Assembly (NCBI GenBank): GCA_949293165.1
Contig: CASFCW010000003.1
Coordinates: 1 to 64,000, forward strand
DNA from: an uncultured bacterium
GTDB taxonomy: Bacteria; Bacillota; Clostridia; Oscillospirales; Oscillospiraceae
DNA length: 64,000 nt
Direction: 5' to 3'
A program made the position numbers and the translations under genes. Shown here one piece after another: positions 42,308 to 51,425 of the stretch. Each line of letters opens with the position of its first letter. Positions within the stretch are counted from its first letter, which is position 1. The notes beneath the pieces are model-generated. The model was not told the DNA's origin and did no database searches. It was given only the letters and a program-made list of their open reading frames with translations.

Positions 42308-44182
42308 ATGAAACGTTACGAGGCAGGAACCTATGATATCGCCGTCATCGGCGCGGGCCACGCGGGCATCGAGGCCGCTTTGGCCGCCGCCCGGCTGGGG
42401 CTGAATACATTGTGCTTCTCCGTCAATCTGGACGCGGTGGGCAACATGCCCTGCAACCCCGCCATCGGCGGCACAGGCAAGGGGCACCTGGTCCGGGAGC
42501 TGGACGCCCTGGGAGGCGAGATGGGCCGGGCGGCCGACGCCGCCTGCATCCAGTACCGGATTCTCAACCGGGGAAAGGGCCCCGCGGTCTGGTCCCTCCG
42601 GGCCCAGGCCGACCGGCGCACCTACCAGCAGGTGATGAAGCACACCCTGGAGCGCCAGGAACACCTGTGGCTGAAGCAGGCAGAGGTGGTGGAGATCCTC
42701 ACCGAAGGCGGGCAGGTCTCCGGGGTGGTCACCCACACCGGGGCGGTCTATCGGGTGAAGGCGGCCATCGTGGCCAGCGGCACCTTCCTGGGCGGGCGGA
42801 CCATCGTAGGGGAAGTGGTGCGGGATTCCGGCCCCGACGGCCTGGCGGCCGCCCTCCCTCTGACCCAGTGCCTGAAGGAGCTGGGGCTGTCCATCCGCCG
42901 CTTCAAAACGGGCACGCCCCCCCGGGTCAACGCCCGCAGCGTGGACTTCTCCAAGCTGGAGGTGCAGCCCGGCGACCAGGACGCCCAGCCCTTTTCCTTC
43001 ACCACCACCCACGCTCCGGAGAACCGGGCCGTCTGCTGGCTCACCGCCACCACCCCGGAGACCCACCGGGTCATCCGGGCAAATCTGGACCGCTCCCCCC
43101 TGTTTTCCGGTGTAATTGAGGGGGTGGGCCCCCGGTACTGCCCCTCCATCGAGGACAAGGTGGTGCGGTTTGCCGACAAGGAGCGCCATCTGCTGTTTAT
43201 TGAGCCCATGGGCCTGAACACGGAGGAGCTGTATATCCAGGGCTTCTCCTCCTCCCTGCCGGAGGAGGTGCAGGTGGAAATGCTCCACACCATTCCCGGC
43301 CTGGAGCACGCGGAGATGACCCGGTGCGCTTACGCCATCGAGTACGACTGCGTGGACCCCACGGAGCTGTTTCCCACCCTGGAGAGCAAAAAGGTGGCCG
43401 GCCTGTACGGCGCCGGCCAGTTCAACGGCTCCTCCGGCTACGAGGAGGCCGCCGCCCAAGGCTTTGTGGCCGGCGTCAACGCCGCGTTGAAGCTGCTGGG
43501 CCGGGAGCCCTTCATCCTCCGCCGGGACCAGGGGTATATCGGCGTGCTCATTGACGACCTGGTGACCAAGGGCACCAATGAGCCCTACCGCATGATGACC
43601 TCCCGCACAGAGTACCGCCTGCTCCACCGGCAGGACAACGCCGACCAGCGCCTGACCCCCATCGGCTACGCCCTGGGCCTGGTACCCAAGGCGCGGATGG
43701 AGGCGGTGGAGGAAAAATATGCCGCCGCCCAGCAGGAGTGCAGCCGCCTGGAACACACCGGCGTGGCCCCCAGCCCGGAGCTGGACGCGTTTCTCTCCGC
43801 CCACGGCCAGCCGGCCGCCCCCAACGGCGTGCGCCTGGCCGACCTGCTCCGCCGGCCGTCCATCCGCTATGAGGAGTTGGCCCCCTTCGATCCCCAGCGC
43901 CCCAATTTGTCCACAGCGGTGGCTGAAACGGTGGAAATCTCCATAAAATATCAGGGCTACATCCACCGCCAGCTCCGCCAGGTGGAGGAAATGAAAAAAC
44001 TGGAGCGCCATCCCCTTCCCCCGGATGTGGATTACGGGTCCATCCAGGGGCTCCGTTTGGAGGCCCGGCAGAAGCTGGCCCAAATCCGTCCCCGCAGCCT
44101 GGGGCAGGCCAGCCGGGTATCTGGCGTATCCCCGGCGGACATCGCGGTGCTGATGGTCTATCTCAAGCAGGAAAAGGAGTAA
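42308..44182 (+). CDS. mnmG: tRNA uridine 5-carboxymethylaminomethyl modification enzyme MnmG
   Basis: 624-aa FAD protein (GidA) that, with MnmE, builds the carboxymethylaminomethyl group on U34 of tRNAs. The dinucleotide-binding motif [19 protein letters not shown] is near residues 11-30. The GidA signatures [17 protein letters not shown] and [16 protein letters not shown] are present, as is the C-terminal MnmE-binding helical domain. ATG at 42308 with GGAAGGG upstream. mnmE is not adjacent, so the usual mnmE-mnmG-rsmG order is broken here. Followed after 5 bp by an MBL hydrolase gene. Confidence 0.96.
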   Translation: MKRYEAGTYDIAVIGAGHAGIEAALAAARLGLNTLCFSVNLDAVGNMPCNPAIGGTGKGHLVRELDALGGEMGRAADAACIQYRILNRGKGPAVWSLRAQADRRTYQQVMKHTLERQEHLWLKQAEVVEILTEGGQVSGVVTHTGAVYRVKAAIVASGTFLGGRTIVGEVVRDSGPDGLAAALPLTQCLKELGLSIRRFKTGTPPRVNARSVDFSKLEVQPGDQDAQPFSFTTTHAPENRAVCWLTATTPETHRVIRANLDRSPLFSGVIEGVGPRYCPSIEDKVVRFADKERHLLFIEPMGLNTEELYIQGFSSSLPEEVQVEMLHTIPGLEHAEMTRCAYAIEYDCVDPTELFPTLESKKVAGLYGAGQFNGSSGYEEAAAQGFVAGVNAALKLLGREPFILRRDQGYIGVLIDDLVTKGTNEPYRMMTSRTEYRLLHRQDNADQRLTPIGYALGLVPKARMEAVEEKYAAAQQECSRLEHTGVAPSPELDAFLSAHGQPAAPNGVRLADLLRRPSIRYEELAPFDPQRPNLSTAVAETVEISIKYQGYIHRQLRQVEEMKKLERHPLPPDVDYGSIQGLRLEARQKLAQIRPRSLGQASRVSGVSPADIAVLMVYLKQEKE

Positions 44183-44187
44183 CCGCC

Positions 44188-45084
44188 ATGGAATTGAGAC
44201 AAATCAAGGGGAACACCTGGGCCCTGGAGGGCATTGAGCTGATTCCCCTGTATAAGCTGGATGGCAAGCGGTGCATTTTGCTGGACACCGGCCTGGCCCA
44301 GGAGGGGGAGGCCCTGCTGGCCGCTTTGGAGGCCCACGGGCTCACCCCGGCGGGGGTGCTGTGCTCCCATGCCCATGTGGATCACGCCGGCAACAACCGG
44401 GCGCTGCAGCAGAAATTCGGCCTGCCGGTGGCCATGACCGCCAGCGAGGCTGGGATGTGCGCCAGCCTGCTGACGCTGAAGTGCTATTTCCTGCTGCTCT
44501 CCCCAGACACCGTGGCCCGGGAGGCCGGGCACCTGGTGCACCGCCCCGACGTCATGATTCCCGAGCGGGACGGCGTCTTTTCCTTCCTGGGGACGGAATT
44601 TCAGATCCTGTATACGCCCGGCCATTCCGCCGGGCACATCGCCATTACAACCCCCGACCGGGTATGCTACGTGGGGGACGCCCTGCTGTCCTGGGAGCAG
44701 ATGGAGGCCAAGCTGCCCTACAGCCTGTGCCACCGCATGGCCAAGGACAGCCGGGAAAAGCTGCGGCAGGTGGACTGCGACCTGCTGCTCATGGCCCACC
44801 GGGGCGTCATCTCCCGGGACGGGCTGGACGCGCTGATTGACGCCAACGACGCCCTGATCCAGCGGCGGGCAGGCGAGATTCTGGAACTGGTGACCCGGCC
44901 CATGACCGTCAGCGAAATCAGCCAGACCGTATGCGCCAAATACAAGCTGCTCACCTCCAAGCCCAGCCGTGCCCTGCGCTTTGAGCGCAACATCCGCTTT
45001 TATTTGGAGTATCTGGTCGACCACGGAGACCTGACCATGGAAACCGCGTCCGGTATTGCGGTTTACCACCGCTCCGCTCCCTAG
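44188..45084 (+). CDS. MBL-fold metallohydrolase
   Basis: 298-aa metallo-beta-lactamase-fold protein. The metal motif SHAHVDHAGN is followed by TPGHSAGH, VGDALL and a late His (MAHRG). The C-terminal ~90 residues form an additional helical region that looks winged-helix-like. Cytoplasmic; substrate unknown. It starts 5 bp after the mnmG stop with AAAAGGAG inside the mnmG end, so it is translationally coupled to mnmG. Not the YycJ or RNase J class. Confidence 0.82.
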   Translation: MELRQIKGNTWALEGIELIPLYKLDGKRCILLDTGLAQEGEALLAALEAHGLTPAGVLCSHAHVDHAGNNRALQQKFGLPVAMTASEAGMCASLLTLKCYFLLLSPDTVAREAGHLVHRPDVMIPERDGVFSFLGTEFQILYTPGHSAGHIAITTPDRVCYVGDALLSWEQMEAKLPYSLCHRMAKDSREKLRQVDCDLLLMAHRGVISRDGLDALIDANDALIQRRAGEILELVTRPMTVSEISQTVCAKYKLLTSKPSRALRFERNIRFYLEYLVDHGDLTMETASGIAVYHRSAP

Positions 45085-45136
45085 CCGGGCGGCCCGCGGC
45101 TTCCGCCGGAACCGCAGCGCCGGTCCGTTTTCCCTC

Positions 45137-45165
45137 TTTACAGATTGGTCAATTTCCTATAGAAT
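45137..45165 (+). promoter_or_regulatory. Promoter of the c-di-GMP signalling genes
   Basis: -35 TTTACA (45137-45142), 17-bp spacer, -10 TAGAAT (45160-45165). A ~105-nt leader follows, in which no riboswitch core was recognised. Confidence 0.65.
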
Positions 45166-45276
45166 GGGAATTGTAGGTTATATCTTCCACCGGCTTTCTG
45201 CGGGTGCCGCCCCAGTGAGGGGGTGTCCGCCTTTCTGTGATGATCTCCCAGTAATCCAGAATCAGGAGGTGAGCCG

Positions 45277-46449
45277 ATGCCTGAATTTATGAACTGCAGT
45301 CTTTCCCCCATCAACATCCCTTCCGCTCTGATCGCCAACGGCTTGGGGGTCTGCCTGATGCTGGTGATTCTTTTCAGCAGCTACCGGCAGGCCAGGTTCA
45401 TTACCCGTGACGGACGGATGTTCATTTGGATGTGTTATCTTTGTCTGGCCCTTTGCCTGCTGGAAGCGGTGGGCTTTCTCCTGGACGGCAGTATGTTTCA
45501 AGGCGCACGGCCAATTATCATTCTCAGCAGCGTATCCCTGTATTTTCTCAGCTCAGCCATCGCATTTTTGTGGATCTGTTACGTTGACTACAAGCTGTTC
45601 GGCGACCACGACCGCCTGCGGTACCTCTATTCCTGGGCGTCCATCCCGGCGGTGCTGGTTTGCCTGATGGCCTTTGCAAACCTGTTTTTCCCCGTATTCT
45701 TCCAGGTGGATTCCAACAACGTCTACAGCCGCACCCCCCTGTTTTTCCTGCCCTGTCTGGTCTCGTTCTGTTACCTGACCTATGGTGCGGTGCTGGCACG
45801 TTATCATCGGTCACGGGTGGACCGGTATCTTTTCATGCCCGTCATGACCTTTGTCATTCCCATCTACATCGGCGGCGTCATCCAGGTATTTTTCTATGGC
45901 CTGGCTCTGATTTGGGCGGCCACCGCCCTGGGGCTGACCTTCCTTTACATCAACCTGCAAAACGAGGAGACCTTTCTGGACCCCCTGACCAATCTATACA
46001 ACCGAAATTATCTGTTCCATTACATCAGCCGCCTGATCCGCCGGGAAAGGGGCACCATCTCCCTGATCGGGATTCTGCTGGACGTGAACGGGTTCAAGCA
46101 GATTAACGACATCCACGGGCACATCCAGGGTGACCAGGTGCTGCAGCGGCTGGGCGATTTGCTGCTGCGGACCGTGGATCGGGGCGTGGTGTTCCGGTAC
46201 GGCGGAGACGAATTTCTGATTCTGATAGAGAACGCCTCCCTTGCAGACGCCCACAGCCTGATTTCTGCCATCCAGGCGGAGCTGCAGCGCAGCAACGACC
46301 GGGGGGATTTCCCCAGCTCCATCTCCTTTTCCGCCGGCACCGCGGTGCTGACCGGGTCGGACGTGTACCATTTCTTCCAGGAAATGGACCGCAATATGTA
46401 CAGCGAGAAACGGCTTTTCCACCGCTCAAAGGCAGTTCCTCCACAGTAA
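45277..46449 (+). CDS. Membrane diguanylate cyclase (GGDEF)
   Basis: 390-aa protein making c-di-GMP from two GTP. The N-terminal ~220 residues hold six or seven membrane helices, resembling a 7TM-type input. The GGDEF domain starts at DPLTNLYNRNY, and the active-site loop is an exact GGDEF (YGGDEFLIL), so it should be catalytic. In the position of the RxxD inhibitory site the residues are VDRG, with an RTVD two residues out of register; product inhibition may be absent. AGGAGGTGAG precedes the ATG. It has its own promoter and is followed after about 40 bp by the hybrid kinase, probably in one transcript. Confidence 0.92.
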   Translation: MPEFMNCSLSPINIPSALIANGLGVCLMLVILFSSYRQARFITRDGRMFIWMCYLCLALCLLEAVGFLLDGSMFQGARPIIILSSVSLYFLSSAIAFLWICYVDYKLFGDHDRLRYLYSWASIPAVLVCLMAFANLFFPVFFQVDSNNVYSRTPLFFLPCLVSFCYLTYGAVLARYHRSRVDRYLFMPVMTFVIPIYIGGVIQVFFYGLALIWAATALGLTFLYINLQNEETFLDPLTNLYNRNYLFHYISRLIRRERGTISLIGILLDVNGFKQINDIHGHIQGDQVLQRLGDLLLRTVDRGVVFRYGGDEFLILIENASLADAHSLISAIQAELQRSNDRGDFPSSISFSAGTAVLTGSDVYHFFQEMDRNMYSEKRLFHRSKAVPPQ

Positions 46450-46490
46450 CCCTTATCCTTCCGGGATATAGATTGGAGCGCGCCATCCAT

Positions 46491-49082
46491 ATGAAAACTC
46501 GGATTCCAACCCACACCCACAGCATCACGCTGAATATCGCGATTCTGGTTGCCGTGGCCATTTTGCTTATGTCCTCCATTGTCCTGGTGCGGGACAAGCT
46601 GCTGCAAAACGCCCAGGAGCTGGGCAACGCCCTGGCCCGCAGCTATGCCGTGGAGGAGGAAACTACCATTCAAACCCTTGTCCGGGAGGTGGACCTGGTC
46701 AGCCAGTATGTGGCGGAGTTCAGCGTCAATTCCGGCGATCTGGAGCCGATTCAGGCATGGCTGAGCAGCCATTTCTCCAGGTTGATGCAGGTCATGGCCG
46801 ACGACGGAACCACAGGCACCATGCTCGACTTTTATGCTGTAGTGGGCGGGCAGATTGTGGCGGTGAATCCCTGGGTGGGCGACCAATCCTATCCATATCA
46901 GAACACCGATTGGTACCGCCAGGCCATCGAAGCCGGCGGCGAGGTTGTGTGCGGCGAGATATACACCGACGCTGTTACCGGCGAGCTGGTGTTCACCATC
47001 TCCAAGGCGCTGAATGACCGGGGGGACGTTTTCGCCCTGGACGTCTATGTCCAGCGGGGCGTATTCCACCACAACAGTTCCACCCTTCCGGCGGACTGCT
47101 CCTACTACCTGTGCGACTCCACCGGCAAGCTCATCTACTCCATTACCAAGTGGGACGTGAGCCAGGAGGATCTGCAGCGGTATGCCGACTATATGCTGGG
47201 CGGAATCGCTGACGGCTCCCTGCTCTCCTATGATTCCTCCTTTGACGATCTGGACGGCATTCCCCGTGGAGTCTATTATCAGACCATGAGCAACGGCTGG
47301 ATTGTCATGCTGACCATCCCCATCAACTCCATCCTCATGGGGGACCAAAACGCCATTGTAAACATTTTCGCCGGCCTGGCCATCATGATGTTTCTGATCC
47401 TGGGCATGGCCACCATTACAGACATCTTCCGCAGCCGGCAGATCAAGCGGGCGGATGACACCGCCCATATGCTGGGCGACTCCTTCTATGCCATCTACCA
47501 CGTGAATTTTGTGGATGGGTACTATGAGCGTTTCAAATCCAGCGATGATCTGGAGGCTGATCTGCCGCCCAAGGGGCCCTACTCCCAGCTGCTGCTGGCC
47601 ATCTCTTCCGTGGTACATCCGGACACTTTCCATATGTTTGAGGAAGGGTTCTCTCTGGACAGCATCCGTCAGCGGGTGGATCAGAACATTCCTGACTACG
47701 GAGGCGACTATCTCCGCCGGTTCGGGGAGGATTATCGTTGGGTCAATGTACGTACTCTTTACGATCCCGCTCTGATCCCCAACGAGGTCATTCTCTGCTT
47801 CCGGGATGTAGACGCGGAAAAGCGCCGGGACGTGCAGCACACCATCATACTGCAGGAAGCGCTGGACGCCGCGCAGAAGAGCACCAAGTCGAAAACAGAA
47901 TTTTTCAGCCGCATGTCCCACGACATGCGCACCCCCCTGAACGCCATCATCGGCTGCTGCTCCCTGGCGGAGAAAAGCTGCTCCGCCGACGACAGGGAAA
48001 AGGTGCGCGACTACCTGAAAAAAATCGAATTTGCCGGCAACCAGCTGCTCAGCCTGATTAACGACATCCTGGAGCTGTCCAGGATGGAGGCGGGGAAAAA
48101 CAACCTGGATGTGTGGGAGCTGGATTTGAAGCAGCTGCTTTGCGACACCGCCGATATTTTCCAGATCCGCGCCCAGAGCGAGGGAAAGGAACTGTCCGCA
48201 AGCATCGCCTTTCAGGACTGCATTGTGTCGGGAGACGAAAAGAAGATCAGCCAGATTATTAACAACCTGCTGTCCAACGCCATCAAATACACCGATCCCG
48301 GGGATCAGATTCGCCTGGAGGCCAGGCAGTTTAACTTCCAGGCCCACAGCAAGTACCAGATCACGGTGGAGGACACCGGCATTGGGATGTCCCCCGGCTT
48401 TTTGGAGCATCTCTTCGACCCTTACTCCCGTGAGACCGCCTTCTCCTCCCACTCCACCGTGGGCACGGGTCTGGGTATGGCCATCGTAAAAAGCCTGGTG
48501 CAGCAGATGAGCGGCGAGATCTCCGTGGAGAGCCAGCTGGGCAAGGGCAGCCGCTTTACCATCACGCTGCCCCTGCAGTCCCTGCACCGCCAGGCGCCCG
48601 CCTCCCCCCAGGCTTTGCCCAATTCCACCCCCATGGACTGGTCCGGGCGGACGGTGCTGCTGGCGGAGGACAACGAGCTCAACCGGGAGATTTTGCAGGA
48701 TATTCTCCAGCAGTTCGGCATGGAGGTGCTGTGCGCCGTCAATGGCCGGGAAGCGGTGGAGCAGTTCCGCCACTCTCCCCCCTTCTCCATCGACATCATA
48801 CTGATGGATATGCAGATGCCGGTGATGGACGGCTGCCAGGCGGCGGAGGCCATCCGTCAGCTGGACCGAGCGGACGCCCGGGACATCCCCATTGTGGCGG
48901 TAACCGCCAACGCCTTTGCCGAGGACATTGACCGCACCACCAAGTCCGGCATGAACGACCACATCTCCAAGCCCATCAACCGCGCCGCATTGCAGGAGGC
49001 CATGCAGCGGCTGATGGTGGAGTGGGACGCCCTCCGGACGGCCCGGACAGATAAAAATACGGACGGAGGGGAGCCATGTTGA
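46491..49082 (+). CDS. Hybrid sensor histidine kinase
   Basis: 863-aa hybrid kinase. TM1 (about 12-32) and TM2 (about 285-307) flank an extracytoplasmic sensor of ~250 residues of Cache-like appearance. A PAS-like linker leads to HisKA with SHDMRTPLNAIIG (phospho-His) and HATPase_c with NNLLSNAIKYT, DTGIGM and GTGLGMAIV. A C-terminal receiver has LMDMQMPVMDG (phospho-Asp) and the conserved Lys in HISKPINR. No HPt domain is fused; a free HPt is encoded two genes on. The start is uncertain: ATG 46491 has GGAG 12 nt away, and a TTG at 46473 is possible. Overlaps the next gene by 7 bp. Confidence 0.93.
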   Translation: MKTRIPTHTHSITLNIAILVAVAILLMSSIVLVRDKLLQNAQELGNALARSYAVEEETTIQTLVREVDLVSQYVAEFSVNSGDLEPIQAWLSSHFSRLMQVMADDGTTGTMLDFYAVVGGQIVAVNPWVGDQSYPYQNTDWYRQAIEAGGEVVCGEIYTDAVTGELVFTISKALNDRGDVFALDVYVQRGVFHHNSSTLPADCSYYLCDSTGKLIYSITKWDVSQEDLQRYADYMLGGIADGSLLSYDSSFDDLDGIPRGVYYQTMSNGWIVMLTIPINSILMGDQNAIVNIFAGLAIMMFLILGMATITDIFRSRQIKRADDTAHMLGDSFYAIYHVNFVDGYYERFKSSDDLEADLPPKGPYSQLLLAISSVVHPDTFHMFEEGFSLDSIRQRVDQNIPDYGGDYLRRFGEDYRWVNVRTLYDPALIPNEVILCFRDVDAEKRRDVQHTIILQEALDAAQKSTKSKTEFFSRMSHDMRTPLNAIIGCCSLAEKSCSADDREKVRDYLKKIEFAGNQLLSLINDILELSRMEAGKNNLDVWELDLKQLLCDTADIFQIRAQSEGKELSASIAFQDCIVSGDEKKISQIINNLLSNAIKYTDPGDQIRLEARQFNFQAHSKYQITVEDTGIGMSPGFLEHLFDPYSRETAFSSHSTVGTGLGMAIVKSLVQQMSGEISVESQLGKGSRFTITLPLQSLHRQAPASPQALPNSTPMDWSGRTVLLAEDNELNREILQDILQQFGMEVLCAVNGREAVEQFRHSPPFSIDIILMDMQMPVMDGCQAAEAIRQLDRADARDIPIVAVTANAFAEDIDRTTKSGMNDHISKPINRAALQEAMQRLMVEWDALRTARTDKNTDGGEPC

Positions 49083-50158
49083 CCACCCAAACCGGAGCCA
49101 CCCTCCTCATCGTGGATGACGAGGAGATCAATCAGGCGATTTTGTCCAATATTTTCTCCTCCGAGTACCAGATTCTCACCGCCTCCGACGGCCAGGCCGG
49201 TCTGGACGCCATCCTGGCCAACCGCGAGACGCTCAGCGCCGTGCTGCTGGACGTTGTCATGCCCCGCATGACAGGGCTGGATGTCCTCCGCCGCCTGGAC
49301 GAGCTGGGGCTGATGCAGGTGATCCCAGTATTTCTGATTACCGCGGATATCAACAACGATACCATGCGCCAGGCCTATGCCATGGGGGTTATGGACGTCA
49401 TTTTCAAGCCCGTGGTCCCCTATGTCGTCCGCCGCCGGGTCAACTCCATCGTGGAGCTGTTCCAGGCCAGAAAGCAGCTGGGCGCGGAGGTAATACGCCA
49501 GCGGGATCAGCTGCTGCTCCAAACGCAGAAGCTGGCGGAGCTGAGCATGGGGATGGTGGAGGCCCTGTCCACCGCCATCGAGTTCCGCAGCGACGAGTCC
49601 GGCGAGCACGTCCGCCGAATCCATGACATCACGTACTACCTGCTGCGCAGCACGCCCCTGGGCGCAGGGCTGACCGAGGGGGAGATCCGGCTCATCGGCA
49701 TCGGCGCCATCACCCACGACGTGGGCAAAATCTCCATCCCCGACGCCGTTTTGAACAAGCCGGGCCGGCTGACCCCCGAGGAATTTGAACTGATGAAATC
49801 CCATACGGTAAAGGGGGCGGAGCTGCTGGCCAAAATCCCCCAAATGCGGGACCACCCCGCCTTTCCGTATGCGTATGACATCGCGCTGCATCACCACGAG
49901 CGATGGGACGGGAGAGGGTATCCTGAGGGGCTGGCCGGCGACCAGATCTCCATCTGGGCCCAGGTCGTCTCCCTGGCGGATGTGTATGACGCGCTGGTAA
50001 GCAGGCGGTGCTACAAAGACGCCCTGCCCCCGGACACCGCCGTGCGCATGATCCTTAACGGGGAGTGCGGCGCATTCAACCCCCGGCTGTTGGACTATTT
50101 CCGGCAGGCCGAGCCTGTGCTGAGGGCATTTTACCACCCCACTGAGGAAGGAGGATGA
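49076..50158 (+). CDS. Response regulator with HD-GYP phosphodiesterase
   Basis: 360-aa regulator. The receiver (about 8-125) has the acidic pair DDEE, phospho-acceptor in LLDVVMPRM and Lys in FKPV. The HD-GYP domain follows with HDVGKISIPD and HHHERWDGRGYPEGLAG, the full set for c-di-GMP hydrolysis, plus a downstream SLADVYDAL. So a phosphorylation signal would alter c-di-GMP breakdown. GGAGGGGAGCC precedes the ATG, which lies inside the end of the kinase gene; the HPt gene starts 6 bp after its stop. The three form one phosphorelay unit. Confidence 0.94.
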   Translation: MLTTQTGATLLIVDDEEINQAILSNIFSSEYQILTASDGQAGLDAILANRETLSAVLLDVVMPRMTGLDVLRRLDELGLMQVIPVFLITADINNDTMRQAYAMGVMDVIFKPVVPYVVRRRVNSIVELFQARKQLGAEVIRQRDQLLLQTQKLAELSMGMVEALSTAIEFRSDESGEHVRRIHDITYYLLRSTPLGAGLTEGEIRLIGIGAITHDVGKISIPDAVLNKPGRLTPEEFELMKSHTVKGAELLAKIPQMRDHPAFPYAYDIALHHHERWDGRGYPEGLAGDQISIWAQVVSLADVYDALVSRRCYKDALPPDTAVRMILNGECGAFNPRLLDYFRQAEPVLRAFYHPTEEGG

Positions 50159-50164
50159 GCGGCG

Positions 50165-50521
50165 ATGGATGACGCTGTGAAACGCAGGCTGGTGTCCGCG
50201 GGGATCGACGTGGACGAGGCCCTTGACCGGTTTATGGGCAGCGAGGCGCTGATGGTCAAATATCTGGCCCGCTTCCCCCAGGACCCCAACTTTTCCCTGA
50301 TGGAACAGGCCATCCGGGCCGGCGACGCCGCCCAGGCCTTCACCGCCGCCCACACGCTGAAAGGAGTGACAGGCAACCTGTCCATCCACGCGCTGTACCA
50401 GCCGCTGAGCCAGGCGGTGGAAGATCTCCGGCGCGGCGATCTGGCCGGGGCAGCCGGTCGGATGGAGGAGCTGGAGGCGCTGTACCGCCAGGTATCCGAC
50501 GCGCTGGAGGGGCTGGGATAA
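50165..50521 (+). CDS. Stand-alone histidine phosphotransfer (HPt) protein
   Basis: 118-aa all-helical HPt protein with the phosphorylatable histidine in AAHTLKGVTGNL near residue 62. It would move phosphate between the receiver of the hybrid kinase and the HD-GYP regulator encoded directly upstream. Six bp follow the previous stop. The riboswitch begins about 20 bp after its stop codon, and no convincing promoter is visible in that interval. Confidence 0.92.
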   Translation: MDDAVKRRLVSAGIDVDEALDRFMGSEALMVKYLARFPQDPNFSLMEQAIRAGDAAQAFTAAHTLKGVTGNLSIHALYQPLSQAVEDLRRGDLAGAAGRMEELEALYRQVSDALEGLG

Positions 50522-50542
50522 GCCCTTTCCCCCCTTCCCACA

Positions 50543-50622
50543 ACCCAATGGGCAAACCCGCCGAAAGGCGGGGACGCAAAGCCATGAGTCTACGGCAGGC
50601 AACTGCTACGATTGTCAGGCTG
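50543..50622 (+). ncRNA. c-di-GMP-I (GEMM-I) riboswitch
   Basis: The class I core is clear: ATGGGCAAACCCGCC, GAAA tetraloop, GGCGGGGACGCAAAGCC, then GAGTCTACGGCAGG, a GCAA-type loop, CTGCTACG and the closing GTCAGGCTGC. It lies directly before the VTC-led operon. Its last bases GGCTGC are the first bases of the terminator stem that follows, so ligand binding should hinder termination (an ON switch); this direction is inferred. Confidence 0.93.
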
Positions 50623-50666
50623 CAAAGACCTTCCCGCTGAGCCGCGGAGGTTTTTGCAGCTTTTTT
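50619..50666 (+). terminator. Riboswitch expression-platform terminator
   Basis: GCTGCAAAGACCT and AGGTTTTTGCAGC form a long stem around a GC-rich loop, followed by TTTTTT. The left arm shares its first bases with the 3' end of the c-di-GMP aptamer, giving mutually exclusive folds. The VTC gene starts 15 bp after. Confidence 0.9.
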
Positions 50667-50680
50667 AATGAGGTGTACCC

Positions 50681-51376
50681 ATGAACGAGGTGTATCGCCA
50701 GGAAAAAAAGTACCTGATGAATCTGGAGGCGCTGCAGCGGCTGTCCCTGGTGCTGGACCCGGTAATGATGCAGGACCCCCACAACGGGGCCCGGGGCTAC
50801 CGGGTGCGCTCCCTGTATTTCGACACCATCAACGACCAGGACTTCGAGGACAAAATCGAGGGGGTGGAGCTGCGGCGGAAGATCCGCCTGCGGATCTACA
50901 GCCCTGGGGACGACTTCGCCATGCTGGAGATGAAGCAGAAGCAGGGAGCATACCAAAAAAAGCGTTCCCTCCGTCTCCCCCGGGCAGACGCCCTGGAGCT
51001 GGCGGCCGGGCGTTACGACTGTCTGCTCCGCAGCAGCAGTCCCTTCGCCCAGGAATGCTACGGGCTGATGCATATGCAGTGCTACCGGCCCAAAACCGTG
51101 GTGGAATACCTGCGGAAGGCCTATATCGCCAAGGAGAACAAAATCCGGATTACCTTTGACCACGAGATCCGCGCCACGGAAACCAACGTCCAGCTGTTTG
51201 ACCCCCATCTGAACCTGTACCCCGTGCTGGACCCCTTCCATGCCGTGCTGGAGGTGAAGTACAACGGCTTTCTCCTCAGCTACATCAAGGACCTGGTAGG
51301 CGCGGCCAACCGGTCTGAGCTGTCCGTAAGCAAATACTGTCTGGCCAGGAGCGCCGGGCTCCACTTCGCGCTGTAA
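50681..51376 (+). CDS. VTC domain (polyphosphate polymerase-like) protein
   Basis: 231-aa stand-alone VTC domain of the triphosphate tunnel metalloenzyme superfamily. Charged tunnel motifs are present: RQEKKYLMN at the start, RSLYFDT, ELRRKIRLRIY, EMKQKQG, KENKIRITFD and EVKYNGFLLSY. Yeast Vtc4 with this fold polymerises ATP gamma-phosphate into polyphosphate; bacterial stand-alone copies next to DUF4956 and CotH are annotated as polyphosphate polymerases but are not well studied. There is no membrane helix; the DUF4956 partner may supply the channel. First gene behind the c-di-GMP riboswitch. Confidence 0.9.
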   Translation: MNEVYRQEKKYLMNLEALQRLSLVLDPVMMQDPHNGARGYRVRSLYFDTINDQDFEDKIEGVELRRKIRLRIYSPGDDFAMLEMKQKQGAYQKKRSLRLPRADALELAAGRYDCLLRSSSPFAQECYGLMHMQCYRPKTVVEYLRKAYIAKENKIRITFDHEIRATETNVQLFDPHLNLYPVLDPFHAVLEVKYNGFLLSYIKDLVGAANRSELSVSKYCLARSAGLHFAL

Positions 51377-51425
51377 TCCCCAAAACTCCGGCTTTCAGAA
51401 ATCAACCAAACCGGGAGGAACAACC

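Noticed and set aside
45166..45276. A second c-di-GMP riboswitch in front of the diguanylate cyclase gene
   Set aside because: The leader lacks the GGGCAAACC and GACGCAAAGCC core and shows no class II c-di-GMP features.
46020..48962. A 980-codon open frame on the minus strand opposite the hybrid kinase gene
   Set aside because: Its sequence is a GC-rich shadow of the plus-strand kinase gene, rich in His, Gly and Val, with no domain and no ribosome binding site. The opposite strand has every catalytic motif.
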